Of a stretch of 64,000 nucleotides of DNA, positions 17,490-26,476 are shown piece after piece. A program made the translations under genes and the position numbers. Source of the DNA: Candidatus Methylacidiphilum fumarolicum (GTDB taxonomy: Bacteria > Verrucomicrobiota > Verrucomicrobiia > Methylacidiphilales > Methylacidiphilaceae); assembly GCF_949774925.1 (NCBI RefSeq), contig NZ_OX458932.1, positions 434,001 to 498,000 on the forward strand, in the 5' to 3' direction. Within the stretch, counting starts at the first letter, position 1. Every line of letters begins with the position of its first letter. Below the pieces are notes generated by a model. That model searched no databases, had not been told where the DNA came from, and saw only the letters and a list, made by a program, of their open reading frames with translations.

Positions 17490-18761
17490 TCAAAGAGAGC
17501 CCCAAGGAAAGACTGCTAGTCGTGATCCGTCCGATTTCATTTGTTCATAAAGCTTTAGGGAAACTTTTCGCTCCTCTCCGTTTAGGTAAACAGGTTGGCT
17601 TTCGTCCCACTTGTATGGTTCAAGAAAGATAACTACTCCATAAAACTTGGAATCAGTAGGCAATACTCGATAGGGTCTTAGAAGTACAGGAGAGGCGAAA
17701 CGGCCTGCTCCTTTTTGTGCATGCTGATGATCCCTATCAGGGAACCATTCAACTTTTTCGGATGGGTAAAAACTTGTAAAATTTTGGATGATTGGAAGGC
17801 CTAAGGCCGGACGAAAAGTTTCCCCTTCGGATCCTTCAATAGGGAATGTTTGGCTGCCTGAACTGGGACTTTTCCTTAATACCTTAAGTCCTTCGTCATG
17901 ATCTCTACGAGCGTAAGGAAATCCAGGTTTTTCCATTTCCTTTTGAATTTTTTCAAAAGGCACCTTCTTCCATTGGTTTGTTTTTTTATCCCAATACCGG
18001 CAAGTTTGACCATGAGCCCTCCAGGATTTAAGCCACTCCAAAAGGTCGTGATGGGCTATAGAGACGTTATCATATTCCTTGGGATGATTATCTTTCGAGA
18101 GGACCCTTATCCAATTTTTAAAATCTTTTCCTCGTTGAAAATAATCGAGCGCTTTTGAGAGGGAAAGCAGACAATCCCCTCCATGAGTCTCTAAGCTCAC
18201 TGCACCAAATCCTCGTCGGCTCCGGAACCCTAGGCTTCCAAAATGTCCCCAGACCGTAAAAAGTGCTTCTATTCCTTCCACTAACTGTGGAATTTTTGTG
18301 TCTTCATGGATTAAAACCTGTGCTTTCCAAGCAGTCTCTAGAGGAGGAAACCAAGCTCTAGAAGAATTGCGTAGAGGAAAAAGGGCATAAGGATATTCAT
18401 TACTCAAGCTTTCAAGATCTTCTTGTTGAAGCGGCTTATTCAATGTCCATCCGTGCATATCCACGGCACTCTTTTCATGAGGAAGGATTCGAAGAATGAA
18501 GCGGCTAGCCCCTGCACCATTTTGAGAAGCAGAGCCAAAAATGTATTCTTCCTGCTTTCTGACGTCCATGTGTGAGCAAGAGAAGCCTTTTAGCAAGCGG
18601 AACCAAAACCGCAAGGATCCGCGCAGGGAAGGAGGACGAAGTTCTGCATGGACGTTTAAGTCCTGGGTGGGAGCTTTTCTGCCTGAAGCATCCTCTTGGG
18701 GATTAGCTCCTCCAATAAAAGCAGGGGTTAAAAAGCGGAAGGAAAAGGTAAGTTCTTTCAT
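17490..18761 (-). CDS. cmr1: Cmr1, intact copy linked to cad1
   Basis: Cmr1 caps the Cmr complex near the target-RNA 5' end side and helps target capture. The start MKELTFSFRFLTPAFIGGA is the standard Cmr1 opening, followed by ELRPPSLRGSLRFWFRLLKG, EYIFGSAS and the RAMP loop LGFRSRRGFGAV. The C-terminus SPVLLRPYRV...VVIFLEPY matches the broken copy at 5.8-6.6 kb. I chose the ATG at 18761 (423 aa) with AAGGTC just upstream, not the extension to 18806. It is the only complete cmr1 in the window and is cotranscribed with cad1 10 bp downstream. Confidence 0.93.
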   Translation of the reverse strand: MKELTFSFRFLTPAFIGGANPQEDASGRKAPTQDLNVHAELRPPSLRGSLRFWFRLLKGFSCSHMDVRKQEEYIFGSASQNGAGASRFILRILPHEKSAVDMHGWTLNKPLQQEDLESLSNEYPYALFPLRNSSRAWFPPLETAWKAQVLIHEDTKIPQLVEGIEALFTVWGHFGSLGFRSRRGFGAVSLETHGGDCLLSLSKALDYFQRGKDFKNWIRVLSKDNHPKEYDNVSIAHHDLLEWLKSWRAHGQTCRYWDKKTNQWKKVPFEKIQKEMEKPGFPYARRDHDEGLKVLRKSPSSGSQTFPIEGSEGETFRPALGLPIIQNFTSFYPSEKVEWFPDRDHQHAQKGAGRFASPVLLRPYRVLPTDSKFYGVVIFLEPYKWDESQPVYLNGEERKVSLKLYEQMKSDGSRLAVFPWGSL

Positions 18762-18802
18762 AATGACCTTTTTATTATATGGATCTAAGAATAAAGCTTT
18801 TT

Positions 18803-18979
18803 TCACAAGTACTCAATAATGCTTTTTACAGAATCCTTTCTATCATACAAGCTACCTAAAGGTGGTTTCATTTTGCTTGTAAAGCTGTTTCCAACACTAC
18901 TATTAGCTCTTCTAAGTAAAAGAGGCTGGACATTAAGAAGGAAAGAAAGAATGGAAAGTAAAGGAAATAGTATTTTCAT
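18803..18979 (-). CDS. Possible 58-aa leader ORF ahead of cmr1-cad1
   Basis: The frame reads MKILFPLLSILSFLLNVQ, a hydrophobic start, then a basic tail ending KSIIEYL. Its ATG at 18979 lies 43 bp from the near GACGTC-type hexamer, exactly the distance seen for the cas10 ATG. No Shine-Dalgarno is visible for either. It matches no family that I know; it may be a small membrane peptide, a gene remnant, or chance. An upstream ATG at 19006 is also in frame. Confidence 0.3.
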   Translation of the reverse strand: MKILFPLLSILSFLLNVQPLLLRRANSSVGNSFTSKMKPPLGSLYDRKDSVKSIIEYL

Positions 18980-19011
18980 AACAAGCAACTTATAGGGAAA
19001 TAGCATTTAAA

Positions 19012-19037
19012 AAAGAGTTAAGATGTACTCAGACGTC
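19012..19037 (-). promoter_or_regulatory. GACGTC tandem motif upstream of the cmr1-cad1 unit
   Basis: Minus-strand order: GACGTC (19037-19032), 4 bp, TACATC (19027-19022), then TTAACTCTTTT. Spacing is again 10 bp. The downstream sequence CTATTTCCCTATAAG resembles TTATTTCTTTCTAAA at the same place after the cas10 motif. The distance to the cmr1 ATG is ~260 bp, but only 43 bp to the small ORF at 18803-18979. Confidence 0.5.
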
Positions 19038-19419
19038 CTTTTTGTGGAATTTATCAAACTCTTTTTTCTAGCTAATAAATGAGTAAATCCAGTTTGTATA
19101 GCTCTGAATATCAGTGTATAACAGTAGGCCAAAATATGTCCTTAAACCATAGGCTCTAATATTCTAGCTTAGGCTGAAGTGAATCTAGGCATATAAGCTG
19201 CTTACTGATGCGTTGCACCTTGCTCATTCTGGACAGTTGTACTTTTTACGAAACATTTTGGCTTTGCTAAAAAAGTTTTTTGTACTGTCTTTGCTTCCTT
19301 GTGATTATGATCGGAGATCCATTCAATCCTCTTCCATATGTTCATAACTACCCATTATATATTCAGCAGCACCAAAGCATACCATTTCAAGAGGACTTTT
19401 AGTCCATGTTTTCAAAAAA

Positions 19420-21480
19420 AGAGTGAAGAATAGTTATTGCTATTGCGAGGCCCGCCTAATCATGAATAGGTATGGCAAACCTATATTCGCCGAAGAAGCT
19501 TGGCGCGCTGATAGGTCGGAGTATAAACAGGTAGTAGCGATAGGCGGCGAGAAGGAGGCTACTCGCCTAATGGGCTCTAAACCACCTGGCGATACTACTC
19601 CCACGAGAACTATCTGTGGAAGGATCAGCTAATATATGACGAGAGCGCTGCACAAGAGCATCTAGTGCTGGGCAGAAGGAGAATCAATGGAAAGCTCTGG
19701 CAAGGTTTTGCCTGGCTCAAGAAGGTAAAACGGTGGATGAAAGGCTGGGAGATTGAAAGCAGCGGACTAAACTACAAGAGAAAGAATTTCTTCCGTTTGA
19801 TGGAGCTGGGTGACCCATAAAAGATCTCCGAAAATGTGGTCACCCATAAAAACTGGCTGGTTCGGTTCGTTTTCGAATGGTTCGAGAAGTTTTGCTAGTC
19901 TCGTGGGATGAAAATCTCCCGTCATGAACGCCGAATCCTTCTTTCTGGAGGAAGAGATTTCTAAGAAGCTCCTTTCGATCCTTCTCTGCTTTCCCAAGCA
20001 CTCTTTACGGTTGGCGCAAATATAAAAGAAAAGACCAGAGGTCGTGATGAAAGCAGGTATTGCCGGATTAGAGGAGGCAGCGAACGATTCCCGAGTGGAA
20101 AACCTACCTCTGAACAGGAAGAAGCGCGAACTTCTCGAGGATCTCTTGCATTCGCTGTGTAGCCGAGAAAGAGCGTTTTCTTGTCTCATTCTTTGGCTTA
20201 GACCGCTTTGCGGAAATCCTCTTGTAAACGTGGGGAGCGCAACATGCTCGTGGGGGAAGGCTACTCCAGCCCAAGCGAATGTCAGCAAGAATGTAGAAGG
20301 GTGCCCTAAAGACGGCTAGGAAACGATCGAAAGGTGGGCGTTAGCCTACTCTGCGATGATCAACCCCAAGATCCAGTGGAGTCGGAGATGGACGGAAAAA
20401 GCTAAGCAATTGGCTTGCTAACTATTCCACTCGACGCAGCTGTTTGCTTCTGTGTTTGGAAAAAGTGATCTGCCCGCTTCTAAATTTCACATGACAAAAG
20501 AGAGGCAAGCTGCCATGCTTTTCAGTTTGTGAAAGGACTGGCGGAAGTGCAACTGGAAAGCCGCCAAGAATGAGGCTGCGTCAATCGATTGGATGCGAGG
20601 AATGGAGGTACCAGACTTTTGATGAGAAGAGGAAGGCGGTATGTCATGCTCATGAGTTTTGAAGGTGGTTAAAGGATTGTCATTGGTTTGCCAGCTAACT
20701 TAAAAATCCATTGCCTGATTGGCCTTGTTTTAAAGGATAAGAAGGTGGTCATTCCCTACGCAATGTAACTAAAAATTCTGAAATAATTATACAGGGAAGC
20801 GCTTGGGATAGAGGCTGGACATTCTGAAGTTTTCACTGAAGACCACGGAAAGAAGTAGAGGAGAGGGTTGGGGAGTAAACCAAGACGTATCCGCAAGCAC
20901 AACCTGGGGGAAGAAAAAAGCGGACGGCTTCGTGTACGCAAGGGGCAAGAGGAAATCAAGCGGCAAATAAATACAAGCCTAAGCTCTTTTCTGCCATTAC
21001 GAAGCACTTCAGTACTTGTTTCTAAGGAGCTATATATATGGGAAACGCTCCACGCAAAGAACATTCCAGGCGCAACCCTACCAATGGGCTGCTGTGTGCT
21101 TCAAGAGAGACACGATTTTGGCGCCTGCATAAGATTCTCATCAAGAGAAAGTCAATCCAGCCTATTGCTCTTAGCTTTATCGACGGCGTCCACGGCGTGG
21201 GTAGGTTTATCCGAAGCATCGCACTGGAGACAAGTTTGTATGCCGGCATTTTGAGCATATGAACTATGCGGAGGGGGTGGGCGCAGACCCCCTCAAAAAA
21301 AGAATCGGAGATCCGGAGATTCTTTGGTGGACGCTGAAGTACCAAGTTAATGCGATTCTTTTGGAGAGGTTTACCCGTAACAGCGAGCTAACGCCCGATA
21401 GGAATCTCAATAAGGGGACTGCTCCGGAGCCAGACGACTCGAGACACCGGGTAGGTGTCCTCTTTGATTATTAAGATGAC
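19420..21480 (+). pseudogene. Decayed island with a TnpB-like tail
   Basis: This GC-richer island has many stops and frameshifts. On the plus strand, 21220-21474 reads DKFVCRHFEHMNYAEGVGAD then LKKRIGDPEI and ILLERF. The C-x2-x-x-H...ADxVGAxNL pattern with following RxxDPEI resembles the C-terminal zinc-ribbon end of TnpB/IS605-OrfB-type proteins, with one Cys pair damaged. Upstream at ~20330-20760 scattered frames give VESEMDGKS-like and RRGRRYVMLMS pieces consistent with the N-terminal part. I infer a dead IS200/IS605- or IS607-type element; confidence is modest since no reading frame is intact. Confidence 0.35.
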
Positions 21481-21599
21481 ACGCTACTTCTATTCCGCTA
21501 CCCCGGAGAACGAAACGGTCTTAACAATCTTGGGTCATCCGCCACAAAACTAAGGCAAAAAAAGCGAACTTGGCTCAGGCGAACGCAAATCCCGAGTAT

Positions 21600-21824
21600 G
21601 TTTTTTAGGAACAGATTTATTGGAGAGACTAAGGATTTTCTTGATCCAGAATTTATACTTCAGGCTGGCTACTAACAGTTTATGGTAAAGCCAGCAGTTT
21701 TCAAAATGGTAATGAAAAGAAACTCCTTATCAATGCCAAATTTGTCTCTCTTTGGCCTGAAGAATTTTATCCTAGAAACGAAGGGCATATGAGAATAGGA
21801 CCAGTTTTTTCTTTTAAAGATTAG
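21600..21824 (+). pseudogene. Unrecognised gene remnant
   Basis: The plus-strand frame ending at 21824 reads IYTSGWLLTVYGKASSF, then LINAKFVSLWPEEFYPRN and GPVFSFKD. It is blocked upstream by a TGA, but another frame just before it reads NRFIGETKDFLDPEF, so a frameshift within one old gene is likely. The end has the alternating hydrophobic pattern and terminal aromatic residues of outer-membrane beta-barrels; that is only a hint. Confidence 0.3.
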
Positions 21825-22661
21825 TTTATTTTTCTTTTCTTTATTAAATGCAGAAACTCGTGAATAGATTGTTTTCGACTATAAAAAAATCTACATAAAT
21901 CCTAGACGGGCCTTTTTAAAAATCAGACAAGTTTGGACACTTTTTTTTACCAATATCCAATCCAATCTATTGAGCTATCGTCTTGCGGCATTGACCTAGA
22001 TAAAACCATGCTAAATCCTAACATTGATTGATCCACCTTCGGTTCTATAACTACCCGTGCGCATATTTGACAGGAGGCCCTACTAAGAGCACTAACTTTA
22101 CATAACTTTTTAACGCTAGACAATCTTCCCCATTATAGTCTCCTATCAATACATCAACATATGCTTGTCCCCCAAAACAGAGAATAAACAAAAAATCCTA
22201 TGAGCCTTAGTTGATAAGAAGTTTTTCTTTTAAAAAACGATTAGTACAAATAATAAGACAAGTTTCAAACATTCCTTTTAAATGGACTTATTTATTAATT
22301 AAAACAGCAAATGTTCAGAAATATATATATTAATATTATTTATGTAAAAGCATATTTCTTCGCTTCCTTAAAATTTTCTTTACTTTTCAAAAAATACCTT
22401 AAATGTTTAGTCTAAAAAAAAGGGACAAAAAGAGGGTAATAAAGTCTGTATGCCCTGTTGATTTTAAGAAATACAATACAGGGAGTATGCGGTAGCTTTC
22501 ATTTAACGCTTTTATTCACAAATTTCTTCTAAACCATTTTCCACAGCAAAACTTCCTCAAGAATTGATCATAAGTGTTTCTTTATTAATGCAAAGAAATT
22601 GGTTGCATTGATTGGTCCCAATCCTTTCTAATCACTGATTCGTTTTTTATTTTTTTTTTGA
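21825..22661. other. AT-rich intergenic region ahead of the EPS operon
   Basis: About 840 bp with no gene that I can support. It must hold the promoter of the EPS operon; A/T runs are abundant (for example at 22315-22420), but no promoter can be chosen with confidence. There is no clear Shine-Dalgarno immediately before the ATG at 22662. Confidence 0.4.
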
Positions 22662-24077
22662 ATGGTTAACCCCACCCATCAAATCAAAAAGCACTATTCC
22701 CTCTGGCCTTGGAAGGGAAAGGTGGCTATTTTTTTTGATTTTCTTTTCCTTCTTATAGGAGCAACGGTTGTTTATTGGATCAGGAATAGTACTATCTACT
22801 GGCCTAAAAATGTTCTTCCCTTATTATCCCATCGGCATACAGCGATTTTTTGTTTATTTATCCTTACTTCCTTCCTTCTACTTCATCAAAAAGGAATTTA
22901 TGATCCTTCAAAGGTTTTGAGCATTTCAGAGGAGACAAAAAAGATCTTCTGGGCGTTAACTCAATCAGCAGCTTTTTTAATCGTCATTCTCTTTGCAGGC
23001 CAAATTCTTATTTCTAGAAAACTCCTTTTGGGGCTTTGGCTCTTTAGTATCCTTGCTCTTCCTGGATGGCGATTTATTCTTCGGAAAATTTATTCTGGAG
23101 ATCTTAAAGAAGGAAACTCCTGGATAAAGGTGGTGATTATCGGTAAAGGAGAAAATTCTAAAAAGCTTGAACGCTTTTTTCAAGCCAACCCATTTTTAGG
23201 TATCTCTGTTTGGGGAGTTTTAGAAGAAAAAGAAGACATCATTGAAAAGCTTCCTCAAATTTTAGAATTACACTGGATTGATGAGATCATTATTAGTGAG
23301 TCTCTTCCACTAACAATGATTGAATCAATTGTTCTTGAAGGGATTAAGAGAAAGAAAAGAGTCAGACTTCTCTTGCCTTCCCTTTCCGAAACACTCCATC
23401 CTCACTGGGAAAAAATGGACTTTTTTGATGGGCTTCCTCTAGTTCCACTATGTGATCAATCAATTTCTTTATTTTATCTCATTGAAAAAAGGATTATCGA
23501 CATTCTAGCTTCTTTTGTTGGCCTTCTTTTTTTAAGTCCGGTTTTCCTACTGATTGCGGCTATCATCAAACTTCAAGATGGAGGACCCATCTTCTATTGT
23601 TCAACCAGAGTGGGCAGAAAAGGAAGAAGATTTTCTTGTATTAAATTCAGAACGATGACAGTGGATGCAGACAAAAAAAAGGAAGCACTTGCTCATCTTA
23701 ATGAAAGAGTGGGGCCTATGTTTAAAATTACCAATGATCCAAGAGTTACACCTTTTGGCAGATTTTTAAGAAAGTATAGTTTAGATGAACTTCCTCAGCT
23801 TTTTAATGTCTTACTTGGTCAGATGAGTCTTGTAGGCCCAAGACCTCCTACACCCGATGAAGTCGAAAATTATGGAAAATATTCTTTAAGTTATTATAAA
23901 AGGTTGGAAGTAAAACCAGGATTGACTAGTCTTTGGGCTGTAGAAGCACGCAACGATCCTAGGTTTGAAAGAGCCGTTGAGCTGGATTGTAAATATATCG
24001 AAGAATGGACTCCATGGCTTGACATAAAAATCATATTGAGAACGATTCCTGTCGTTTTTCGAGGAGAAGGAAAATGA
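22662..24077 (+). CDS. Undecaprenyl-phosphate sugar-phosphate transferase (WcaJ/WbaP type)
   Basis: This enzyme starts EPS repeat units by moving a sugar-1-phosphate to undecaprenyl phosphate at the inner membrane. The 471-aa protein has about four N-terminal membrane segments (residues ~18-137), a Rossmann-like middle (IKVVIIGKGENSKKLERFF), a fifth membrane segment (~273-300) and the catalytic domain. The domain shows KFRTM (~328), LRKYSLDELPQLFNV (~372), MSLVGPRPP and KPGLTSLWAV. It is the first gene of the plus-strand EPS operon. The sugar (glucose or galactose) cannot be told from sequence. Confidence 0.92.
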   Translation: MVNPTHQIKKHYSLWPWKGKVAIFFDFLFLLIGATVVYWIRNSTIYWPKNVLPLLSHRHTAIFCLFILTSFLLLHQKGIYDPSKVLSISEETKKIFWALTQSAAFLIVILFAGQILISRKLLLGLWLFSILALPGWRFILRKIYSGDLKEGNSWIKVVIIGKGENSKKLERFFQANPFLGISVWGVLEEKEDIIEKLPQILELHWIDEIIISESLPLTMIESIVLEGIKRKKRVRLLLPSLSETLHPHWEKMDFFDGLPLVPLCDQSISLFYLIEKRIIDILASFVGLLFLSPVFLLIAAIIKLQDGGPIFYCSTRVGRKGRRFSCIKFRTMTVDADKKKEALAHLNERVGPMFKITNDPRVTPFGRFLRKYSLDELPQLFNVLLGQMSLVGPRPPTPDEVENYGKYSLSYYKRLEVKPGLTSLWAVEARNDPRFERAVELDCKYIEEWTPWLDIKIILRTIPVVFRGEGK

Positions 24078-24210
24078 ACAGGAGAACATTTTCTTAATTT
24101 TTTCTTAATATTTGCAAAAATTTTCAAAAAAAATTATTTTTTCCTTGTTATTTTTTTCAAATCATCTAAAAACTAACTATCACTATATTAAGGACTTTCA
24201 GGAGGAAAAC

Positions 24211-25257
24211 ATGAAAAAAAGCCCACATAAAATATTAAAAAGTCCAGTGTATAAGCTGATTGTTGGGGGAGTGATTGCCGGGCTCCCACTCACGTCCCCA
24301 ACTATTGGACCATTGTCTGGTACAAGGGTTTGGGCGCAAACAACAGCTTCAAAATCTATTGGGATAGTTCAAGGAACAGGTACAATTACACAGAATTATT
24401 TGGATATACCTCTTTCTGGTGGAAAATTTCCTTTGGCTAATGGGGCAAAAATTACGACTGAAGGAGGGGTGATTCGAGTCAATTTTTCTGGAAAAAATTG
24501 GATCCAGCTTGGTCCATATGGATCGATATCTATAAGCAAAACAACGAATGGATATCTTGTAAAAGTCGATGGTGGGGAAGTAAAGTTTCATCTGAATCAA
24601 GGGGATCTGGTAACTTTTGAAGGACCTTCGTCTAGAATGGTAGCCACGGATGCAACTTTTAAAGAAGGGTCAGTTTTAGTTGCTTCTGATCTCACTTCGG
24701 TTTCAATGAAAAAAGGGGAATTTAAAGTGGAAGACCTAACGAACAAAAAAGAACTTCTGGCTACAAGCTACAATCCTGTAGTGCTAGGAGCTAATTCTCT
24801 GGAACTCATTCCAACTTCTTCAGATGAAGTTATTGCCGAAGGCAGTTCTAATCTTCCGTCAGGTTCAGTACCTCTTTATGGAGCAGATGGACATTGTGTA
24901 GGGTATATGCCCAAAAAAGGAGGATTTATTTCTTCTCCTGGTATAGTTCCTCCACTTTCTCATCCTATAAGTCAAGTTTCTTTAAGCAAGGTGCCCAAGC
25001 TTCCTACTGGGTATAAGCCTCTGTTTGATAAGCATGGGAAATATATGGGGTACGTGAAAGATGGATTGTTTGTTTATGATGATCCCCCGGATGACAACAA
25101 CGACGAAAATAATAAAAGGAAAAGAAGAAGGGCTGCCGCAATCATTCTGGGTACTCTTGCTGCTGGCGTTGTCGGATTTACGGCTGCAGGAGTTAGTGGA
25201 GCCTTTACTTCACATCCAGGACCTCCTGTTCCTGTTGTGACGCCGACCCTTCCGTAG
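24211..25257 (+). CDS. Secreted FecR-like protein with a C-terminal membrane anchor
   Basis: I chose the ATG at 24211 because AGGAGG lies 5 bp upstream; the product is 348 aa. It has a basic start and hydrophobic segment (~14-35) ending WAQ, a probable signal peptide. Residues ~40-190 look like a FecR-type beta-rich domain. Two related segments follow: PLYGADGHCVGYMPKKGGF (~225) and PLFDKHGKYMGYVKDGLF (~270). The C-terminus is polar and basic (NNKRKRRR), then a hydrophobic helix and a Pro-rich tail. Placed between the initiating transferase and the export channel, it is probably an envelope accessory. No enzyme function is evident. Confidence 0.7.
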   Translation: MKKSPHKILKSPVYKLIVGGVIAGLPLTSPTIGPLSGTRVWAQTTASKSIGIVQGTGTITQNYLDIPLSGGKFPLANGAKITTEGGVIRVNFSGKNWIQLGPYGSISISKTTNGYLVKVDGGEVKFHLNQGDLVTFEGPSSRMVATDATFKEGSVLVASDLTSVSMKKGEFKVEDLTNKKELLATSYNPVVLGANSLELIPTSSDEVIAEGSSNLPSGSVPLYGADGHCVGYMPKKGGFISSPGIVPPLSHPISQVSLSKVPKLPTGYKPLFDKHGKYMGYVKDGLFVYDDPPDDNNDENNKRKRRRAAAIILGTLAAGVVGFTAAGVSGAFTSHPGPPVPVVTPTLP

Positions 25258-25269
25258 GCTAAAAAGAAA

Positions 25270-26406
25270 ATGACTAGCCACCTTTTTTGGAAAAAAGGAA
25301 CTCTTCTTCTGAGTTCCTTTTTTCTTTTGTATAGTCAATTAGCTCTAGTTAGTTTAGCGAAAGATAAAAATAAAGACCTGCCTCTTAACGTCCCACCTGC
25401 AACTGAGGATCAGAATAGCAAGATTAATGAAATTATTCTCATGCAGGCCAGTCAAACCACTGATAACAGTGGGGTGCCTCTTGGAGATGGAGATCTCATT
25501 GAAATTCGGGTTTCGGATTTACCTGAGCTTTCTGATGTAAAAACTAGAATAACTCCTTCTGGAAAGATTCTTTTGCCGCTTTTAGGGCAGCTTCAAGTGG
25601 AAGGTTTAACGGCTGAAGAGCTTCATGATCTTCTGAAGACAAAGCTTGGAGAAAAGTATCTAAAGAATCCTCAGGTTTCAGTTTCGGTGGCTGAGATGAA
25701 GAGTCATAAAGTATCAGTCATGGGAGCGGTTTTTAAACCTGGGGTTTATGATATGACTAACCAATTGAGACTTGTTGATGCTTTAGGACTTGCTGGAGGA
25801 CTCAGGGAGGATGCTTCCACTACGATTTATCTAATCCGCTCGCCCAAGAAAGTTGTTGGTCATTTAAATCTTTCGAAAACCAAAGAGGAAGATTCCAATA
25901 GTAAGGAAAACGAGACAACTGAAAACAAAGAAACTACTTTGCCTGTCAAAAAAGCAGTTCCTGTAGTTAACCCAGTGAAACCTTTTATTGTTGAAATAGA
26001 CCTTAATGAACTGATCGATGGGAAAACGGATAGAACTAATGTTCTTCTTTATCCAGGAGATGTTATCCAAGTGCCACCAGCTGGTTCTATTTATGTAGGC
26101 GGTGAGGTAAAAAATCCTAAGGGTGTTCCTATAAAAGGAACCATTTTAACTGCCTATCAAGCGATTATTGAAGCGGGAGGGCCTAATGACAAAGCGGATA
26201 TGTCTAAAGTAAAGATTTACAGAAAAATGCCAAATGGTCAAAAAAAAGTGACTCTGATTGACTTAAGTAGAAAAAAAAGAGATTATAATGACTTTCCATT
26301 ACAAAAAGGAGATGTAGTGGTTGTGGGGACAAATGGTCCGATGGCTGTTCTTGTTGGAATTAGAGACACAATATTTGCAAGATTGTTCTTACCGCTACCT
26401 TATTGA
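25270..26406 (+). CDS. Wza-like polysaccharide export protein
   Basis: It forms or contributes to the outer-membrane or periplasmic exit channel for EPS. After a signal peptide (~1-35, ending SLAK), the poly-export domain begins PLGDGDLIEIRVSDLPELSD (~75) and continues with VSVSVAEMKSHKVSVMG. Two SLBB-type segments follow: GAVFKPGVYDM (~155) and GGEVKNPKGVPIKG (~277). A Lys/Glu/Thr-rich insert (~200-232) divides them. No lipobox Cys is seen, unlike E. coli Wza. It starts 12 bp after the preceding gene. Confidence 0.9.
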   Translation: MTSHLFWKKGTLLLSSFFLLYSQLALVSLAKDKNKDLPLNVPPATEDQNSKINEIILMQASQTTDNSGVPLGDGDLIEIRVSDLPELSDVKTRITPSGKILLPLLGQLQVEGLTAEELHDLLKTKLGEKYLKNPQVSVSVAEMKSHKVSVMGAVFKPGVYDMTNQLRLVDALGLAGGLREDASTTIYLIRSPKKVVGHLNLSKTKEEDSNSKENETTENKETTLPVKKAVPVVNPVKPFIVEIDLNELIDGKTDRTNVLLYPGDVIQVPPAGSIYVGGEVKNPKGVPIKGTILTAYQAIIEAGGPNDKADMSKVKIYRKMPNGQKKVTLIDLSRKKRDYNDFPLQKGDVVVVGTNGPMAVLVGIRDTIFARLFLPLPY

Positions 26407-26476
26407 AGATAAAGGAAGAATGTAAACAATTCTTTATCAAAAACCTTCACGTTTATCAGTTTGAAAAGGATGGCAT

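Noticed and set aside
19767-20288. Minus-strand 173-aa open frame
   Set aside because: Composition is Ser/Arg/Phe-rich as in shadow frames, with no motif; the plus strand of this island looks more like the original coding strand.
20868-21254. Plus-strand 128-aa open frame as a real gene
   Set aside because: It is out of frame with the TnpB-like tail and shows no domain.
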